A stretch of DNA of 64,000 nt from a candidate division TA06 bacterium B3_TA06 (GTDB taxonomy: Bacteria > Hydrothermota > Tepidihabitantia > B3-TA06), in the NCBI GenBank assembly GCA_005223075.1, contig NJBO01000001.1, positions 186,001 to 250,000 of the forward strand, given 5' to 3'. The notes below the pieces were generated by a model. That model saw only the letters and a program-made list of their open reading frames with translations, was not told the origin of the DNA and searched no databases. Numbering within the stretch: the stretch's first letter is position 1; each line of letters begins with the position of its first letter. Shown one piece after another: positions 25,843 through 34,803 of this stretch. The position numbers were made by a program, and so were the translations under genes.

Positions 25843-26880
25843 ATGAGATCGAAGGTCTTGTTTTTGCCGGGCGAGGAGAAGTCTGAGCTTCTTGAGCGCC
25901 TCCCCTTGCTGCTGGGTCGCCTGATAGATGGAGGCTTCTCCAACGATGCGTTTTGTGGAATGAAGGTTCACGTTGGTGAGAATGGCAACACAACCTTCGT
26001 GCCTGCCGATTTTGCACGCGTCGGGGTGCGTTTCCTTAAGGAAGCAGGCGCGCGCCCGTTCCTCTTTGAGACCAACACCCTGTACTACGGGCAGCGGGGT
26101 AATACGGTGGATCACCTTAATCTCGCAGCAAAACACGGATTCTCCCTGGAAAAGGTTGGGGCGCCTTTTCTTATAGCAGACGGTATGCGAGGCGAGAGCT
26201 CGGCCCGCATTCCGGTAAAAGGCAAGCACATCCGCGAGGCGCAGATCGCATCACTCGTTCCCAACATACCCTGTATTGTGGGCCTCTCGCACTTCAAGGG
26301 GCACATGCTTTCAGGCTTCGGCGCCACGATCAAGAACTTCTCGATGGGCTGCGCTGCAAGGGGCGGAAAGCTCCAGATACACAGCCTTTCAAAGCCCTGG
26401 ATAGATGTCGAGCGCTGCACTCGCTGCGGCGAGTGCCAGAAGCGCTGTCCCGCAGATGCTATCGAGACCAAGGGTGGGGATTTTGTGATAGTTCGTGCTA
26501 AGTGCACCGGATGCGCCGGATGCATCGGGGTGTGCACTGCCAGGGCGGTCCGCATCCAGTGGAACGAGGCGTCCGAGTCCGCATCACAGAAGATGGCCGA
26601 GTATGCCCTTGCAGCACTTTCGGGCAAAGAGGCTTTCTACGTCAACTTCCTTGTTAACATTACCAAGGAGTGCGACTGTTACGGGGAGAAGATGAAGCCT
26701 ATCCATGAGGATGTAGGTATCCTTGCCTCGCGTGATCCGGTGGCAGTTGATCAGGCGTGTCTGGATATGGTGGAAGAAGAGATAGGCTCAGCCCATAAAG
26801 AGGTTGATCCAGAGATTCAACTTGCTCACGGTGAGCGGATAGGGTTGGGAAAAAGAGATTATGAACTGGAGGAGCTGTGA
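25843..26880 (+). CDS. DUF362 protein with 2x[4Fe-4S] ferredoxin domain
   Basis: 345 residues. The N-terminal DUF362 part contains GLSHFKGHMLSGFGATIKN. Residues about 185-235 hold CTRCGECQKRCP and CTGCAGCIGVC, ligands for two [4Fe-4S] clusters. DUF362 proteins are cytoplasmic iron-sulfur proteins without an assigned reaction. The next gene starts with a 4-bp overlap (GTGA), so a link to it is likely. Confidence 0.86.
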   Translation: MRSKVLFLPGEEKSELLERLPLLLGRLIDGGFSNDAFCGMKVHVGENGNTTFVPADFARVGVRFLKEAGARPFLFETNTLYYGQRGNTVDHLNLAAKHGFSLEKVGAPFLIADGMRGESSARIPVKGKHIREAQIASLVPNIPCIVGLSHFKGHMLSGFGATIKNFSMGCAARGGKLQIHSLSKPWIDVERCTRCGECQKRCPADAIETKGGDFVIVRAKCTGCAGCIGVCTARAVRIQWNEASESASQKMAEYALAALSGKEAFYVNFLVNITKECDCYGEKMKPIHEDVGILASRDPVAVDQACLDMVEEEIGSAHKEVDPEIQLAHGERIGLGKRDYELEEL

Positions 26881-28817
26881 TAGATCTACGTAGGCTGCGA
26901 GATGCCGCGATTGTAGGATTTGGTTTGGCATTCATCCTTTTGGTTATCCAGATATTGGTTGGCAATCCCTTCGAGGCTTTAGACAGGCCCATGCACGATG
27001 AATTGGAGCGCACCTCACTTCGTCCCAACTCAGACATCGTGCTCCTTGATCTGGATGAGGCGAGCGTGGCTGAGCTTGGCGATAGGCTGTTCTGGCCGGA
27101 CTTATGGCTGCCCCAGGTGTTTGAGCAGCTGGCGTACGCAAAGGCGGTAGGGGTAACCTTACCCCTCTCTCGCGGGTATTCATTTCCCCCTGAAGCGCAG
27201 GGCATACTCCGCCGGGCCAAGGCGGATTCCCTTTCCAGATGGTTCCGTCTGCCTGCTGGCCGCACCGGCGAGATACTGGACAGCCTCTTTGCCTACGCGG
27301 AGTGGGACGAGGCGCTTATACACACCATCCGATCCAACAACAATATCTACTTTGGGTTCAAGATGCTTGATGAGAGCTACTCGAATGAGATACTGCCCTT
27401 CTCCGAACGGATCCCCAATCGCAGTAAGGACTCGCTTCGCGCTAACACAGGGATTTTGGATAAAGCGGATTTCCTTGCCCCTCCAATGAGGTGGCTGCTT
27501 GCCTCTAACGGCATGGGCTACATGGAGGTGATCTATGACAAGGGTGGAGTGGTCAGAAAGGTCCCGCTTATCGCTTTGTGCAAGGGGAATTTCTACACCT
27601 CGCTCTCATTGACCCTGCTGCAGGCCGTAGAGGGACGCGAGGATATCGATCTACCGCGCAGTCGGGTTCTCACGCTGGGCAAAGAGGAGATCAGGCTCGC
27701 CGAAGGCTACGCCTATCGTATCCACTACACCTCAAACCTTGGGCATTTCACACGGGTTTCGGTATCGGCACTTCTGGGTGGAGAGGTAGCACCGGATACC
27801 TTTGCCGATAAAGTCGTCATAATAGGTTCCTCCTTCGAACCCTACGCAATGAGCGTACCCACGCCTGTAGACGGTGCCATGCCGAGGATGGTTCTTGTGG
27901 CGAATCTCTTGACAAACCTTATCCAGCGCAGGCAGGCGGCTCCGCCTAATATCGTGGCGACCTTCATCATAACCTTGCTACTTGCAGGGTTGGGGGCGTT
28001 TGCGATTATGATCCCCTGGCGCAAGTTTACACTTCCCGCTTTTGCAGTGCTTGTTGCAATCTTCTATATCGTAGTGGCCGTCTCGGCTGCAAACGGAACA
28101 AGAATCGCATTCTTTACACCACTTTTTGCATCCATCCTTGCGGTGGTGATCGGCGCATTTATCTATCACTATGCAGAGGGGAGGCGTCGCACCTATGTCA
28201 AACAGATGGTCGGGCAATACTTCCCCCCGAACCAGGAGAAGGCTTACATCGAGCGGTTCATGAATTTACCTTATCTGAGGGTCAATCGCGAGTCTGTGGT
28301 GATGGCTGTCTACCTGGATTTTCAAAAGAAGGAAAGGAGCCTAAAGGAGGCGCTTGCGAGCTTCGAGGAGTTCCGGTCCACGCTTCTTGAGATCACCCGT
28401 AAACATGAGGGTATCAGGGTGTCATTTACAGGCAACTCCAACAGGTTTCTTTTCACAGGTAAGGATTGCTGCGCCCAGGCGTGTCATGCCAGCCTTGAGA
28501 TACGGCGTTTCTTTACCAACTTTAACGCCAGGTACGTAACCGAAGGCATAGGCGAGTTTAGCCTGGGTATCGGACTTGCCAGCGGCGAGACCTTTGTAAG
28601 CACCCTGGGCAAGGTGCCTCTTGTGGATCTGGCGGTGTTCGGGGAACCCCTCGTATGGGCGTGTCAGTTGGCGCTCACGAACTTCGAGCAAAAAACGAAG
28701 ATGATCCTCATCGAAGATGGTGTTTTCAAACATCTACCTGCCGGCTCCAAGGCCGCCGAATTCGGCGAGCTTGAGATTGCCGGCCAGAAACACACGGTCT
28801 ACGAGTATCTGCGTTGA
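26877..28817 (+). CDS. CHASE2-sensor protein with degenerate adenylate/guanylate cyclase domain
   Basis: 646 residues. N-terminal membrane helix (about 10-30), extracytoplasmic CHASE2 domain (about 35-345, with IVLLDLDEASVAELG and DTFADKVVIIGSS), two or three further helices (about 350-430), and a class III cyclase-like domain (about 460-646). In the cyclase domain one metal-site Asp may survive in VYLDFQ, but the usual GDA motif reads TGNSNRF, so the second metal ligand is missing and catalysis is doubtful. It may sense a signal without making a nucleotide. Overlaps both neighbours by 4 bp (GTGA, TTGA). Confidence 0.82.
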   Translation: MIDLRRLRDAAIVGFGLAFILLVIQILVGNPFEALDRPMHDELERTSLRPNSDIVLLDLDEASVAELGDRLFWPDLWLPQVFEQLAYAKAVGVTLPLSRGYSFPPEAQGILRRAKADSLSRWFRLPAGRTGEILDSLFAYAEWDEALIHTIRSNNNIYFGFKMLDESYSNEILPFSERIPNRSKDSLRANTGILDKADFLAPPMRWLLASNGMGYMEVIYDKGGVVRKVPLIALCKGNFYTSLSLTLLQAVEGREDIDLPRSRVLTLGKEEIRLAEGYAYRIHYTSNLGHFTRVSVSALLGGEVAPDTFADKVVIIGSSFEPYAMSVPTPVDGAMPRMVLVANLLTNLIQRRQAAPPNIVATFIITLLLAGLGAFAIMIPWRKFTLPAFAVLVAIFYIVVAVSAANGTRIAFFTPLFASILAVVIGAFIYHYAEGRRRTYVKQMVGQYFPPNQEKAYIERFMNLPYLRVNRESVVMAVYLDFQKKERSLKEALASFEEFRSTLLEITRKHEGIRVSFTGNSNRFLFTGKDCCAQACHASLEIRRFFTNFNARYVTEGIGEFSLGIGLASGETFVSTLGKVPLVDLAVFGEPLVWACQLALTNFEQKTKMILIEDGVFKHLPAGSKAAEFGELEIAGQKHTVYEYLR

Positions 28818-29503
28818 GTCCTTACCGCGTTTCGCTTGAGGCCTACGAAGGGCCGGTTGATCTTCTTCTCTACTTCGTTCATCGGGACAAGCTGGATGTG
28901 CTTCGCATCCCGGTTGCCCGGCTGGCGGATGAGTTCATAGCCTACGTCCAGACTATGGGTGCGGATCTTTCCGAGCTTGCCGATTTCCTGCTCATGGCTT
29001 CTATACTCTTGCGCTGGAAGATGCGGGTGCTCTTGCGGGAGAGCATACAGTGGGAGGAAGAGGAGGTTCTCGAGCCGGTTACACTTTCGCGTATCCTTGC
29101 CGAGTTTGCCCGATATCGGGAGACAGCGGCGTTCCTCGAGGAGCGGCGTGAGCATAACCTGCGGCACTATCCCAGGGGGCAGAAGATCACGCCGGAAGGC
29201 GAGGGCAAGATCACCGAGCTTCTGCAATCCTTCAGCGTTCTTCTTGAGCGCGAGCGTCCGCGTCAGCCCATGCTTTTGACCCGTGACGACTGGACCATCG
29301 AGGAGGCCGGCGATTGGTTGATGGAAACCCTTGCCAGACAGGGGGAGTTTGAATTCTTTGCCACCATGCGCCAGCGGCAATCGAGTCTCTTTGACATGCT
29401 TATCCTGTTCCTGGCCGTACTTGAGCAGCTCAGGCTACGCACGGTCAAAGTCACCCAGTCCGAGCCTTTCGCGGATTTTGTGGTGGAATGTATCTCAAGG
29501 TGA
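28814..29503 (+). CDS. scpA: Segregation and condensation protein A
   Basis: 229 residues. The start YRVSLEAYEGPVDLLLYFVH and the block ELADFLLMASILLRWKMRVLL are typical of ScpA, the kleisin subunit of the bacterial SMC complex. The C-terminal winged helix is present (ILFLAVLEQLRLRTVKVTQ). The start is TTG, overlapping the previous stop (TTGA). No scpB is found next to it. Confidence 0.9.
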   Translation: MSPYRVSLEAYEGPVDLLLYFVHRDKLDVLRIPVARLADEFIAYVQTMGADLSELADFLLMASILLRWKMRVLLRESIQWEEEEVLEPVTLSRILAEFARYRETAAFLEERREHNLRHYPRGQKITPEGEGKITELLQSFSVLLERERPRQPMLLTRDDWTIEEAGDWLMETLARQGEFEFFATMRQRQSSLFDMLILFLAVLEQLRLRTVKVTQSEPFADFVVECISR

Positions 29504-29747
29504 GTTCCTGCGATCTTTTGCCCCTCGGGTAAAAGGAGCAATGTAGCACAGGCTCTCCAGCCTGTGTGCTTATCCCTTTTCAGAGGAAAGCGTGACAATC
29601 CATAGGGCGGGCCGACTTAAAAGTCGGCCCCTACGAAATTTTCCTATCGGGGAAGGGATTGACGCAAAGGGATCAAAAACGACCTGTAGGTTAGTTTCTT
29701 GTCTAGGATTGCGATCTTTTCTTCGCAGGAGAAAAGGAGCATCAATA
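29504..29747. repeat. Repeat-filled gap behind scpA
   Basis: Two family C palindromes (GCGATCTTTT ... AAAAGGAGC at 29510-29540 and 29711-29742) flank a CACAGGCT/AGCCTGTG hairpin (about 29545-29568) and a GGGCCGACTT/AAGTCGGCCC hairpin (about 29605-29629, family D). No gene is seen. Confidence 0.6.
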
Positions 29748-30755
29748 TCAGCAGATACGCGGCAGCTGCTCGCCTTCAAGGGTAAGAAGCGGGCGCTCGC
29801 TGCCCAGAAGCGTCTCAAGCCACAGCCCCTCAGGCTTTTCCCGCACCTCGCCTATCACTGCGGCTTCCTTGCCCAACTGTTCGACCCTCATAACTTCAAG
29901 CGCCCGTCCTGCATCATCCTTACGGACAACGGCGATCAGTCGCCCCTCGGAAGCCAGGTAGTAGGGATCAAGCCCCAAAAGCTCGGCTGTGCCCTTGACC
30001 GCCGGGTTGAAAGGAACATCTTGCTCCTTTATGATCATCCCCAATCCGGCGGCCGACGCCATCTCGTTCAGGGTGGTGGCCAGGCCACCCCTTGTCGGGT
30101 CGCGCATCGCCTTAACGTCAATATCCGTTTCGATTAATTTCTCTACAAGAGGCCAGATGGTTGCAACGTCGGATTCAATCTTGTGCTCGAACCCAAAATC
30201 CTCACGCGCCAGAAGCACCGCTGCCTCGTGGTCACCGATGGTGCCTGAAACAAGAATAGCATCACCCGGCTCGATTCGTTCAGGCGCAAATGTCTTGTCA
30301 TGTTCCAATGTTCCATATCCGGTGGTGGTGATGTAGCAGTCGTCAACCTGGCCCTTCTCGATCACCTTGGTGTCGCCGGCAATAAGCTGGACTCCAGCTT
30401 TGTTTAACTCCTCGGCCATGGATTGCACGATTCGCTCAAGCGCTTCTATCTTCATCCCTGCGCGCAGAACGAAGCCCGCGGTCATAAAGCGCGGCCGCGC
30501 TCCCTTCACCGCGAGGTCGTTCAATGTCCCGCACACGGCAAGCTTACCGATATCCCCGCCAGGGAAGAACAAGGGGTACACTACGTGGCTGTCGGTTGTT
30601 AATGCTATTCGCCCCCTGTCTGAAGGCAGCTCTGCCGAGTCCTCCAACCGTTCTAGAATGGGGTTGCCCAGATACGTAAGGAAGAGTTCGCGTATGAGCC
30701 TTGCCGTCTTCCTGCCGCCCGAGCCGTGGGCCAAGCCTATTACGTTATCTTTCAT
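29748..30755 (-). CDS. hypE: Hydrogenase maturation factor HypE
   Basis: 335 residues, AIRS/PurM-like fold. GLAHGSGGRKT at the start, TTDSHVVYPLFFPGGDIGK and MRDPTRGGLATTLNE in the core, and the C-terminal PRIC whose last Cys receives the carbamoyl group converted to cyanide. It works with HypF, HypC and HypD to build the Fe(CN)2CO centre. Overlaps hypD by 11 bp. Confidence 0.96.
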   Translation of the reverse strand: MKDNVIGLAHGSGGRKTARLIRELFLTYLGNPILERLEDSAELPSDRGRIALTTDSHVVYPLFFPGGDIGKLAVCGTLNDLAVKGARPRFMTAGFVLRAGMKIEALERIVQSMAEELNKAGVQLIAGDTKVIEKGQVDDCYITTTGYGTLEHDKTFAPERIEPGDAILVSGTIGDHEAAVLLAREDFGFEHKIESDVATIWPLVEKLIETDIDVKAMRDPTRGGLATTLNEMASAAGLGMIIKEQDVPFNPAVKGTAELLGLDPYYLASEGRLIAVVRKDDAGRALEVMRVEQLGKEAAVIGEVREKPEGLWLETLLGSERPLLTLEGEQLPRIC

Positions 30756-31857
30756 ATTTGTAGTAGGCCGAGCACGCGCCCTCGCTTGAAACCATACAGG
30801 GCCCTATTGGATTTGAAGTGGTGCAGGCTTCAGCAAACAAAGGACAGTCAGGCGGAATTATCTTTCCCAAAAGCACCTCTCCGCAGCGACAGCCCTTGGC
30901 ATCTGCGGTTTCCTTATACTCCATAGGGGGCAAGGAGAGCTTGTGCTCCGCATCAAAATCCTTCCAGGCCTCTTTCAATTTCAATTCACTTTCAGGGATC
31001 GTTCCCAGCCCTCTCCACATCGAATCCTTTACATCACACATCCCTTCCATAATCTTGAGTGCTGCTTTGTTTCCCTCTTTGGTTACAACGCGCTTATATT
31101 GGATCTCAAGACAGGGCTCGCCCTCCTTGATCTGATCGGCTATCATCAGGATCGCTTGAAGGATATCCGCGCCCTCGAAGCCCGTAATCACACAGGGTCT
31201 TTTGAACTCATCTGCGAGGAACCGGTAAGGCTCTGAGCCTATCACCGCGCTCACGTGGCCCGGCAGTATGAGGCCTTCGATGGCCAGGTCGGGGTGTGCG
31301 GCAATCATCCGCAGCGCGGGTGGTATCAGCTTGAACGCGGCGTAGATCGAGAAGTTGTTAATACCTCTTCTCCTGGCCTCGGCCACCGTGGCAAGGATTG
31401 CAGGCGCGGTGGTCTCGAAGCCAACGCCCAAGAAGCAGAACTCCTTGTCCGGTTCCCTTTCGGCCATCGCAAGCGCGTCAAGCGGTGAGTAAACGATCCT
31501 TATGTCCCTGCCCTGATCCCTCTCATTGGCAAGGGAGCTCTCTGATCCGGGCACGTGCAGCATGTCGCCGAAGGTGGTTACCACCACATCCGGCATCCGC
31601 GATAGCTCAATAAACCGGTCTATATCCGCATCCGAGGTCACGCACACCGGGCAGCCCGGGCCGGATAGGAGCCTTACCTTTCCGGCAAGTGCTCTTCTGA
31701 TGCCTGTTTTCGATATGGCGTGGGTGTGCGTGCCGCATACCTCCATCAACGTCAGGGGTTCCTTGATGTGTGCACAAAGTTCCGCTAACAATCCTTGTAT
31801 TAGATCGGCGTCGCCTTCTATGCGTTTAAGGATTTCTTCTAGGTTTTCAGCCATCAA
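30745..31857 (-). CDS. hypD: Hydrogenase maturation factor HypD
   Basis: 370 residues. Conserved cysteine motifs CGTHTHAISKTG, GPGCPVCVT, GVGFETTAP and GFEGADILQAI are present. The C-terminal CRCGEVL ... PPDCPLFAEACT holds the [4Fe-4S] ligands. Scaffold for the Fe(CN)2CO assembly. Overlaps hypC by 11 bp. Confidence 0.96.
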   Translation of the reverse strand: MMAENLEEILKRIEGDADLIQGLLAELCAHIKEPLTLMEVCGTHTHAISKTGIRRALAGKVRLLSGPGCPVCVTSDADIDRFIELSRMPDVVVTTFGDMLHVPGSESSLANERDQGRDIRIVYSPLDALAMAEREPDKEFCFLGVGFETTAPAILATVAEARRRGINNFSIYAAFKLIPPALRMIAAHPDLAIEGLILPGHVSAVIGSEPYRFLADEFKRPCVITGFEGADILQAILMIADQIKEGEPCLEIQYKRVVTKEGNKAALKIMEGMCDVKDSMWRGLGTIPESELKLKEAWKDFDAEHKLSLPPMEYKETADAKGCRCGEVLLGKIIPPDCPLFAEACTTSNPIGPCMVSSEGACSAYYKYER

Positions 31858-32080
31858 GCTCTTTCTCGACCCTCACCATCTCCTGGATCAATCGCAAGGT
31901 CTCCTTGGCATCTACCTCCGAGAGCTTCTTTATTGCGAAGCCCGCGTGAAGGATAACGTAGTCACCCACCTTCACATCGGGCAGCATGAGAAAAGATGTC
32001 TCGCGCTTCACCCCCTGATAGTCCACCTTACCAGAGGTTCCGGAAATCTCTATCACCTTTGCAGGAATTCCTATACACAT
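31847..32080 (-). CDS. hypC: Hydrogenase assembly chaperone HypC
   Basis: 77 residues starting MCIGIPAKVIEISG, where Cys2 binds the Fe centre, and with VGDYVILHAGFAI. It shuttles the Fe(CN)2CO unit to the hydrogenase large subunit. First gene of hypCDE; the ATG is 6 nt from a TATAAT box with no Shine-Dalgarno. hypA, hypB and hypF are not in the window. Confidence 0.95.
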   Translation of the reverse strand: MCIGIPAKVIEISGTSGKVDYQGVKRETSFLMLPDVKVGDYVILHAGFAIKKLSEVDAKETLRLIQEMVRVEKELDG

Positions 32081-32086
32081 GGTAGA

Positions 32087-32114
32087 ATTATAGAGACGCC
32101 TGGGATTAGGTCAA
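32087..32114 (-). promoter_or_regulatory. Promoter of hypCDE, leaderless type
   Basis: TTGACC (32109-32114), 16 bp, TATAAT (32087-32092), then 6 nt (TCTACC) to the hypC ATG. Confidence 0.8.
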
Positions 32115-32287
32115 GCGCAACAAGGAGGATTCTAAGATTACAAGATTTAAAGATTAGAGCTCCCTACGGTCGCTCTCCTTCGGTGGAAGATTGGGTGGGA
32201 TTTGCCTGCTGGAAGTCGGCAGCTCCTAGTGGGTACGTGGTGAACACCCTCTCAGGGTGTTGCCGTAATTGCTACTACTTGCTCATT

Positions 32288-33232
32288 TCAAAATGCAAAT
32301 TGGCGCGCGGTGAGCGGGCAGGCGTCGTACCCCCGGTGGCGCAGGGCGGTTGCAAGTTCACGGGCGTAGCCGTGGGTTGTCCAGACTTTTTTTGGCCTCA
32401 CCTTATCTACGTACCGCAGGAGTTCCCCGAAATCCGCATGGTCGCTTAACGGTATCTGGCTTGACCCATCATTCCAGCGTCTTGTCAATGCCCAACCTGA
32501 GACCGTAGCGAATCTTGGATTGTCCGCCTCCACGTACCGCGCTTTCTGTGGTGGCACTATCAGTACACCGGGCACATTCCCCTCATCGGCATACAATCTG
32601 TACTTCCCCAGATCAACCCCAAACTCCTCGTAAACTTTAGACATTTGCCAGACCGTCTTTGAAACCCACACAGGGATCTTTTCTCTTGCAAGTAATGCCA
32701 GAAGTTCCTGGCTTTTGCCCAGTGAGTAGGCCATGAACACTGGGGTACGGCCACCGATCAGGCTTTTTTCGATGAAGTCAAAGATCTGCTTCTCGATTCT
32801 CTCCCGGGCGGGCCATTGGAAGAGATGGGTACCAAAGGTCGCTTCAACAATGAGGTTCTCCGCCTGCGGAATCTCGATCGATCGGCAGGAGTAGCCCGCT
32901 CGCAGCTTGATATCTCCTGAGTAAAGCAAGCTGGTTTGAGGGGTTTCTACGAGTACCTGTGCAGAGCCCAGGATGTGCCCAGAAGGGTAGAGAGTTACAT
33001 GCATCTTCCCCAAAGACATTCGCTTGCCGTAATCAAGGCTCTCGGCAGTCTTTACCCCGTATCTGACCTCAAGCAGCCTTTTGGTTTCAGGAGAGGTAAT
33101 AATCCTTCCCTTTCTTACCGCATGGTCGGCGTGGGCGTGTGAAAGCACGATCGGTTCGGCGTTGCGTCCGGCATGATCCAGCATCACGCTGAAATCCTCG
33201 AACTCGACCCTGCCTTCAGGATGTATGCGCAT
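32288..33232 (-). CDS. Metallo-beta-lactamase-fold nuclease (mRNA 3'-processing factor-like)
   Basis: About 314 residues. LSHAHADHAV is the HxHxDH zinc motif. YPSGHILGSAQ and YSGDI are the next ligand blocks, and a late LSDHADF with THGYA completes a beta-CASP-like arrangement as in archaeal-type exonucleases/ligase-associated nucleases. A longer frame starts at 33265, inside the -35 box; ATG 33232 is 5 nt after the -10 and is chosen. RNA or DNA substrate is not known. Confidence 0.83.
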   Translation of the reverse strand: MRIHPEGRVEFEDFSVMLDHAGRNAEPIVLSHAHADHAVRKGRIITSPETKRLLEVRYGVKTAESLDYGKRMSLGKMHVTLYPSGHILGSAQVLVETPQTSLLYSGDIKLRAGYSCRSIEIPQAENLIVEATFGTHLFQWPARERIEKQIFDFIEKSLIGGRTPVFMAYSLGKSQELLALLAREKIPVWVSKTVWQMSKVYEEFGVDLGKYRLYADEGNVPGVLIVPPQKARYVEADNPRFATVSGWALTRRWNDGSSQIPLSDHADFGELLRYVDKVRPKKVWTTHGYARELATALRHRGYDACPLTARQFAF

Positions 33233-33237
33233 CAATA

Positions 33238-33265
33238 ATTCTACTTGACCCAGGGGTTCCGTCAA
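33238..33265 (-). promoter_or_regulatory. Promoter of the MBL nuclease gene, leaderless type
   Basis: TTGACG (33260-33265), 16 bp, TAGAAT (33238-33243), then 5 nt to ATG 33232. Confidence 0.72.
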
Positions 33266-33378
33266 GGAAAAGAAACACTAACTCTGCTGTAATTATTAAG
33301 GATCACGCAGAAGAGATATCCATCTCCTAGTTGTTCAAGATGCGGCGTAACTAGCCGGATGAGCTTTTATTATCCTAC

Positions 33379-33406
33379 TTGACATCTTCCTATATCTCAT
33401 TATTAT
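33379..33406 (+). promoter_or_regulatory. Promoter of the LolA-like/lipoprotein operon (leadered)
   Basis: TTGACA (33379-33384), 16 bp, TATTAT (33401-33406). AAAGGAG precedes ATG 33439. Confidence 0.78.
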
Positions 33407-33438
33407 AAGGCCGCTTAAAACAACAAAAAGGAGAACCG

Positions 33439-34101
33439 ATGAAGAAGTTAGCAACAAAACTGATTATCGCAGCCGTTGTTCTTTCGGTGACCACGATTCG
33501 GGGCGGCCAAGCACAAGAGGCGCTTGCAAAGATGCGTAGCGCGTGGAAGTCAGTGGACCAATACACTGTGCGCCTGGTTTCCCACCTGGAGAAGGACGGC
33601 AAAACCAGCAACTCCACCATCAACCTCAGCTACAAGCGACCCGGATGGGTGAAGATCGAGGTGATAGAAGGAGACAAGAAGGGTTCGGCAGGGCTCTATG
33701 ACCCCAACAAGGACCGCATCCAGGTTAGATGGGCCGGGATAGCCTTGCCTGTGTATCTTTCACCGGACGCCAAGATTGCAAAAAGCCTGCGCGGCGAAAA
33801 GATATACTCGATAACCTTTGAGAAGATGCTCGAGCACGCCGACTGGTATCTGGCCAACGGAAGCCTTAAATGGATCGGGGAGGAGACCTTCGAAGGGGCC
33901 TCCTGTGCGGTGATCGAGTTCAAAACCGCTTCTGTGGATAAGAATCTGGGCATCGCCAGGGAGCGCTGGTGGCTGGACAAAAAAACAGGGTTCATTCGAA
34001 AAACCAACGGCTTCGACGCCAATGGAAAGAAGGTGCAGCGGGCAATCTACAGGGACCTGAAGCTTAACCCCGATCTACCGGAAGACCACTTTAAACTGTG
34101 A
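33439..34101 (+). CDS. Periplasmic LolA-like (outer-membrane lipoprotein-sorting type) protein
   Basis: 220 residues with a signal peptide (about 1-25, ending GGQAQ). The body, with YTVRLVSHLEKDG, a run of beta strands, and RERWWLDKKTGFIRKT, fits the half-barrel LolA/LolB-like superfamily (DUF1571-like). Probably binds lipid or lipoprotein in the periplasm; the exact role is not clear. A lipoprotein gene follows after 7 bp. Confidence 0.7.
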   Translation: MKKLATKLIIAAVVLSVTTIRGGQAQEALAKMRSAWKSVDQYTVRLVSHLEKDGKTSNSTINLSYKRPGWVKIEVIEGDKKGSAGLYDPNKDRIQVRWAGIALPVYLSPDAKIAKSLRGEKIYSITFEKMLEHADWYLANGSLKWIGEETFEGASCAVIEFKTASVDKNLGIARERWWLDKKTGFIRKTNGFDANGKKVQRAIYRDLKLNPDLPEDHFKL

Positions 34102-34108
34102 GGTCTGA

Positions 34109-34594
34109 ATGAAGAGAGCCTTCTGCTTGATTGTCGCGGCATCTTTATCGTTATCTATACTTGCAGGATGTAAGGATAGGGCTGCCGATCCCCTCACCGT
34201 GGTAAACCGGTACTTCGCCGCGCTTGACAGGGGGGATATAGATGAGGCTTACGGGTATCTGTGTGACCGTTCTCTTGTGATCAGAACCGCGAATGGTGAG
34301 GAGATGCCTTTTCTGGCAAGGCCGGATCTTGAGACATACAAAACTCTGGCTGAGAAGGCCCCCAAGATTAGCGTTACCGAGATCAAGCGGATGCCTGAGC
34401 TTTCCCAGGAGAATGAACTTGAGGTTTTTCAGATTACGGCGCGCACCAAGGAGCGAGGTCGCAATGTGGAGCGTGCATCTGCTCAGTTTCTTCTCTATCT
34501 TGCGCCCAACAGCGAAGGCCGCTGGTCAGTGCTTCTCCCTGTTTCGGCGAAGATAAAAGGTACGATAGCGGACAGTTCGGCGCTTGAACCTTAA
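34109..34594 (+). CDS. Lipoprotein, NTF2-like fold
   Basis: 161 residues. Signal peptide with lipobox LAGC (Cys at about 21). VVNRYFAALDRGDIDEAYGY is the typical opening helix of NTF2-like/DUF4878 domains. Function unknown; cotranscribed with the LolA-like gene. Confidence 0.7.
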   Translation: MKRAFCLIVAASLSLSILAGCKDRAADPLTVVNRYFAALDRGDIDEAYGYLCDRSLVIRTANGEEMPFLARPDLETYKTLAEKAPKISVTEIKRMPELSQENELEVFQITARTKERGRNVERASAQFLLYLAPNSEGRWSVLLPVSAKIKGTIADSSALEP

Positions 34595-34724
34595 CACAGC
34601 AGATCACGTAGCGCTGTCTCTGAGATCTCGATAGATGGGGGGATGGGTAGATAGAAGTCAGGATGGGCTAACCTCCAGTTACTTTAAGTCCCCGTTTTCC
34701 GGCTAGTTAGGAGACAGGGCAGGG

Positions 34725-34752
34725 TTGACAAATTCGGTTTCACGCGTATCCT
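34725..34752 (+). promoter_or_regulatory. Promoter of the hydrogenase operon (leadered)
   Basis: TTGACA (34725-34730), 16 bp, TATCCT (34747-34752). Leader about 45 nt with GGAGG before ATG 34804. Confidence 0.68.
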
Positions 34753-34803
34753 TCCTATAGGATTTCGCAAATCTTCAATTCAGCAATCTTGGAGGCAGAT
34801 TAG

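Noticed and set aside
25663-26229. 188-codon minus-strand ORF opposite the DUF362 gene
   Set aside because: Overlaps a confident gene and two palindromic elements; no recognisable motif.
29504-29747. scpB directly after scpA
   Set aside because: The interval contains only repeat hairpins, with no ScpB-like frame.
31526-32449. 307-codon plus-strand ORF
   Set aside because: Covers hypD, hypC and part of the MBL gene on the opposite strand; all three are firmly identified.
33233-33265. Start of the MBL nuclease at 33265
   Set aside because: That TTG is the first codon-like triplet of the -35 hexamer; the conserved protein begins at ATG 33232.
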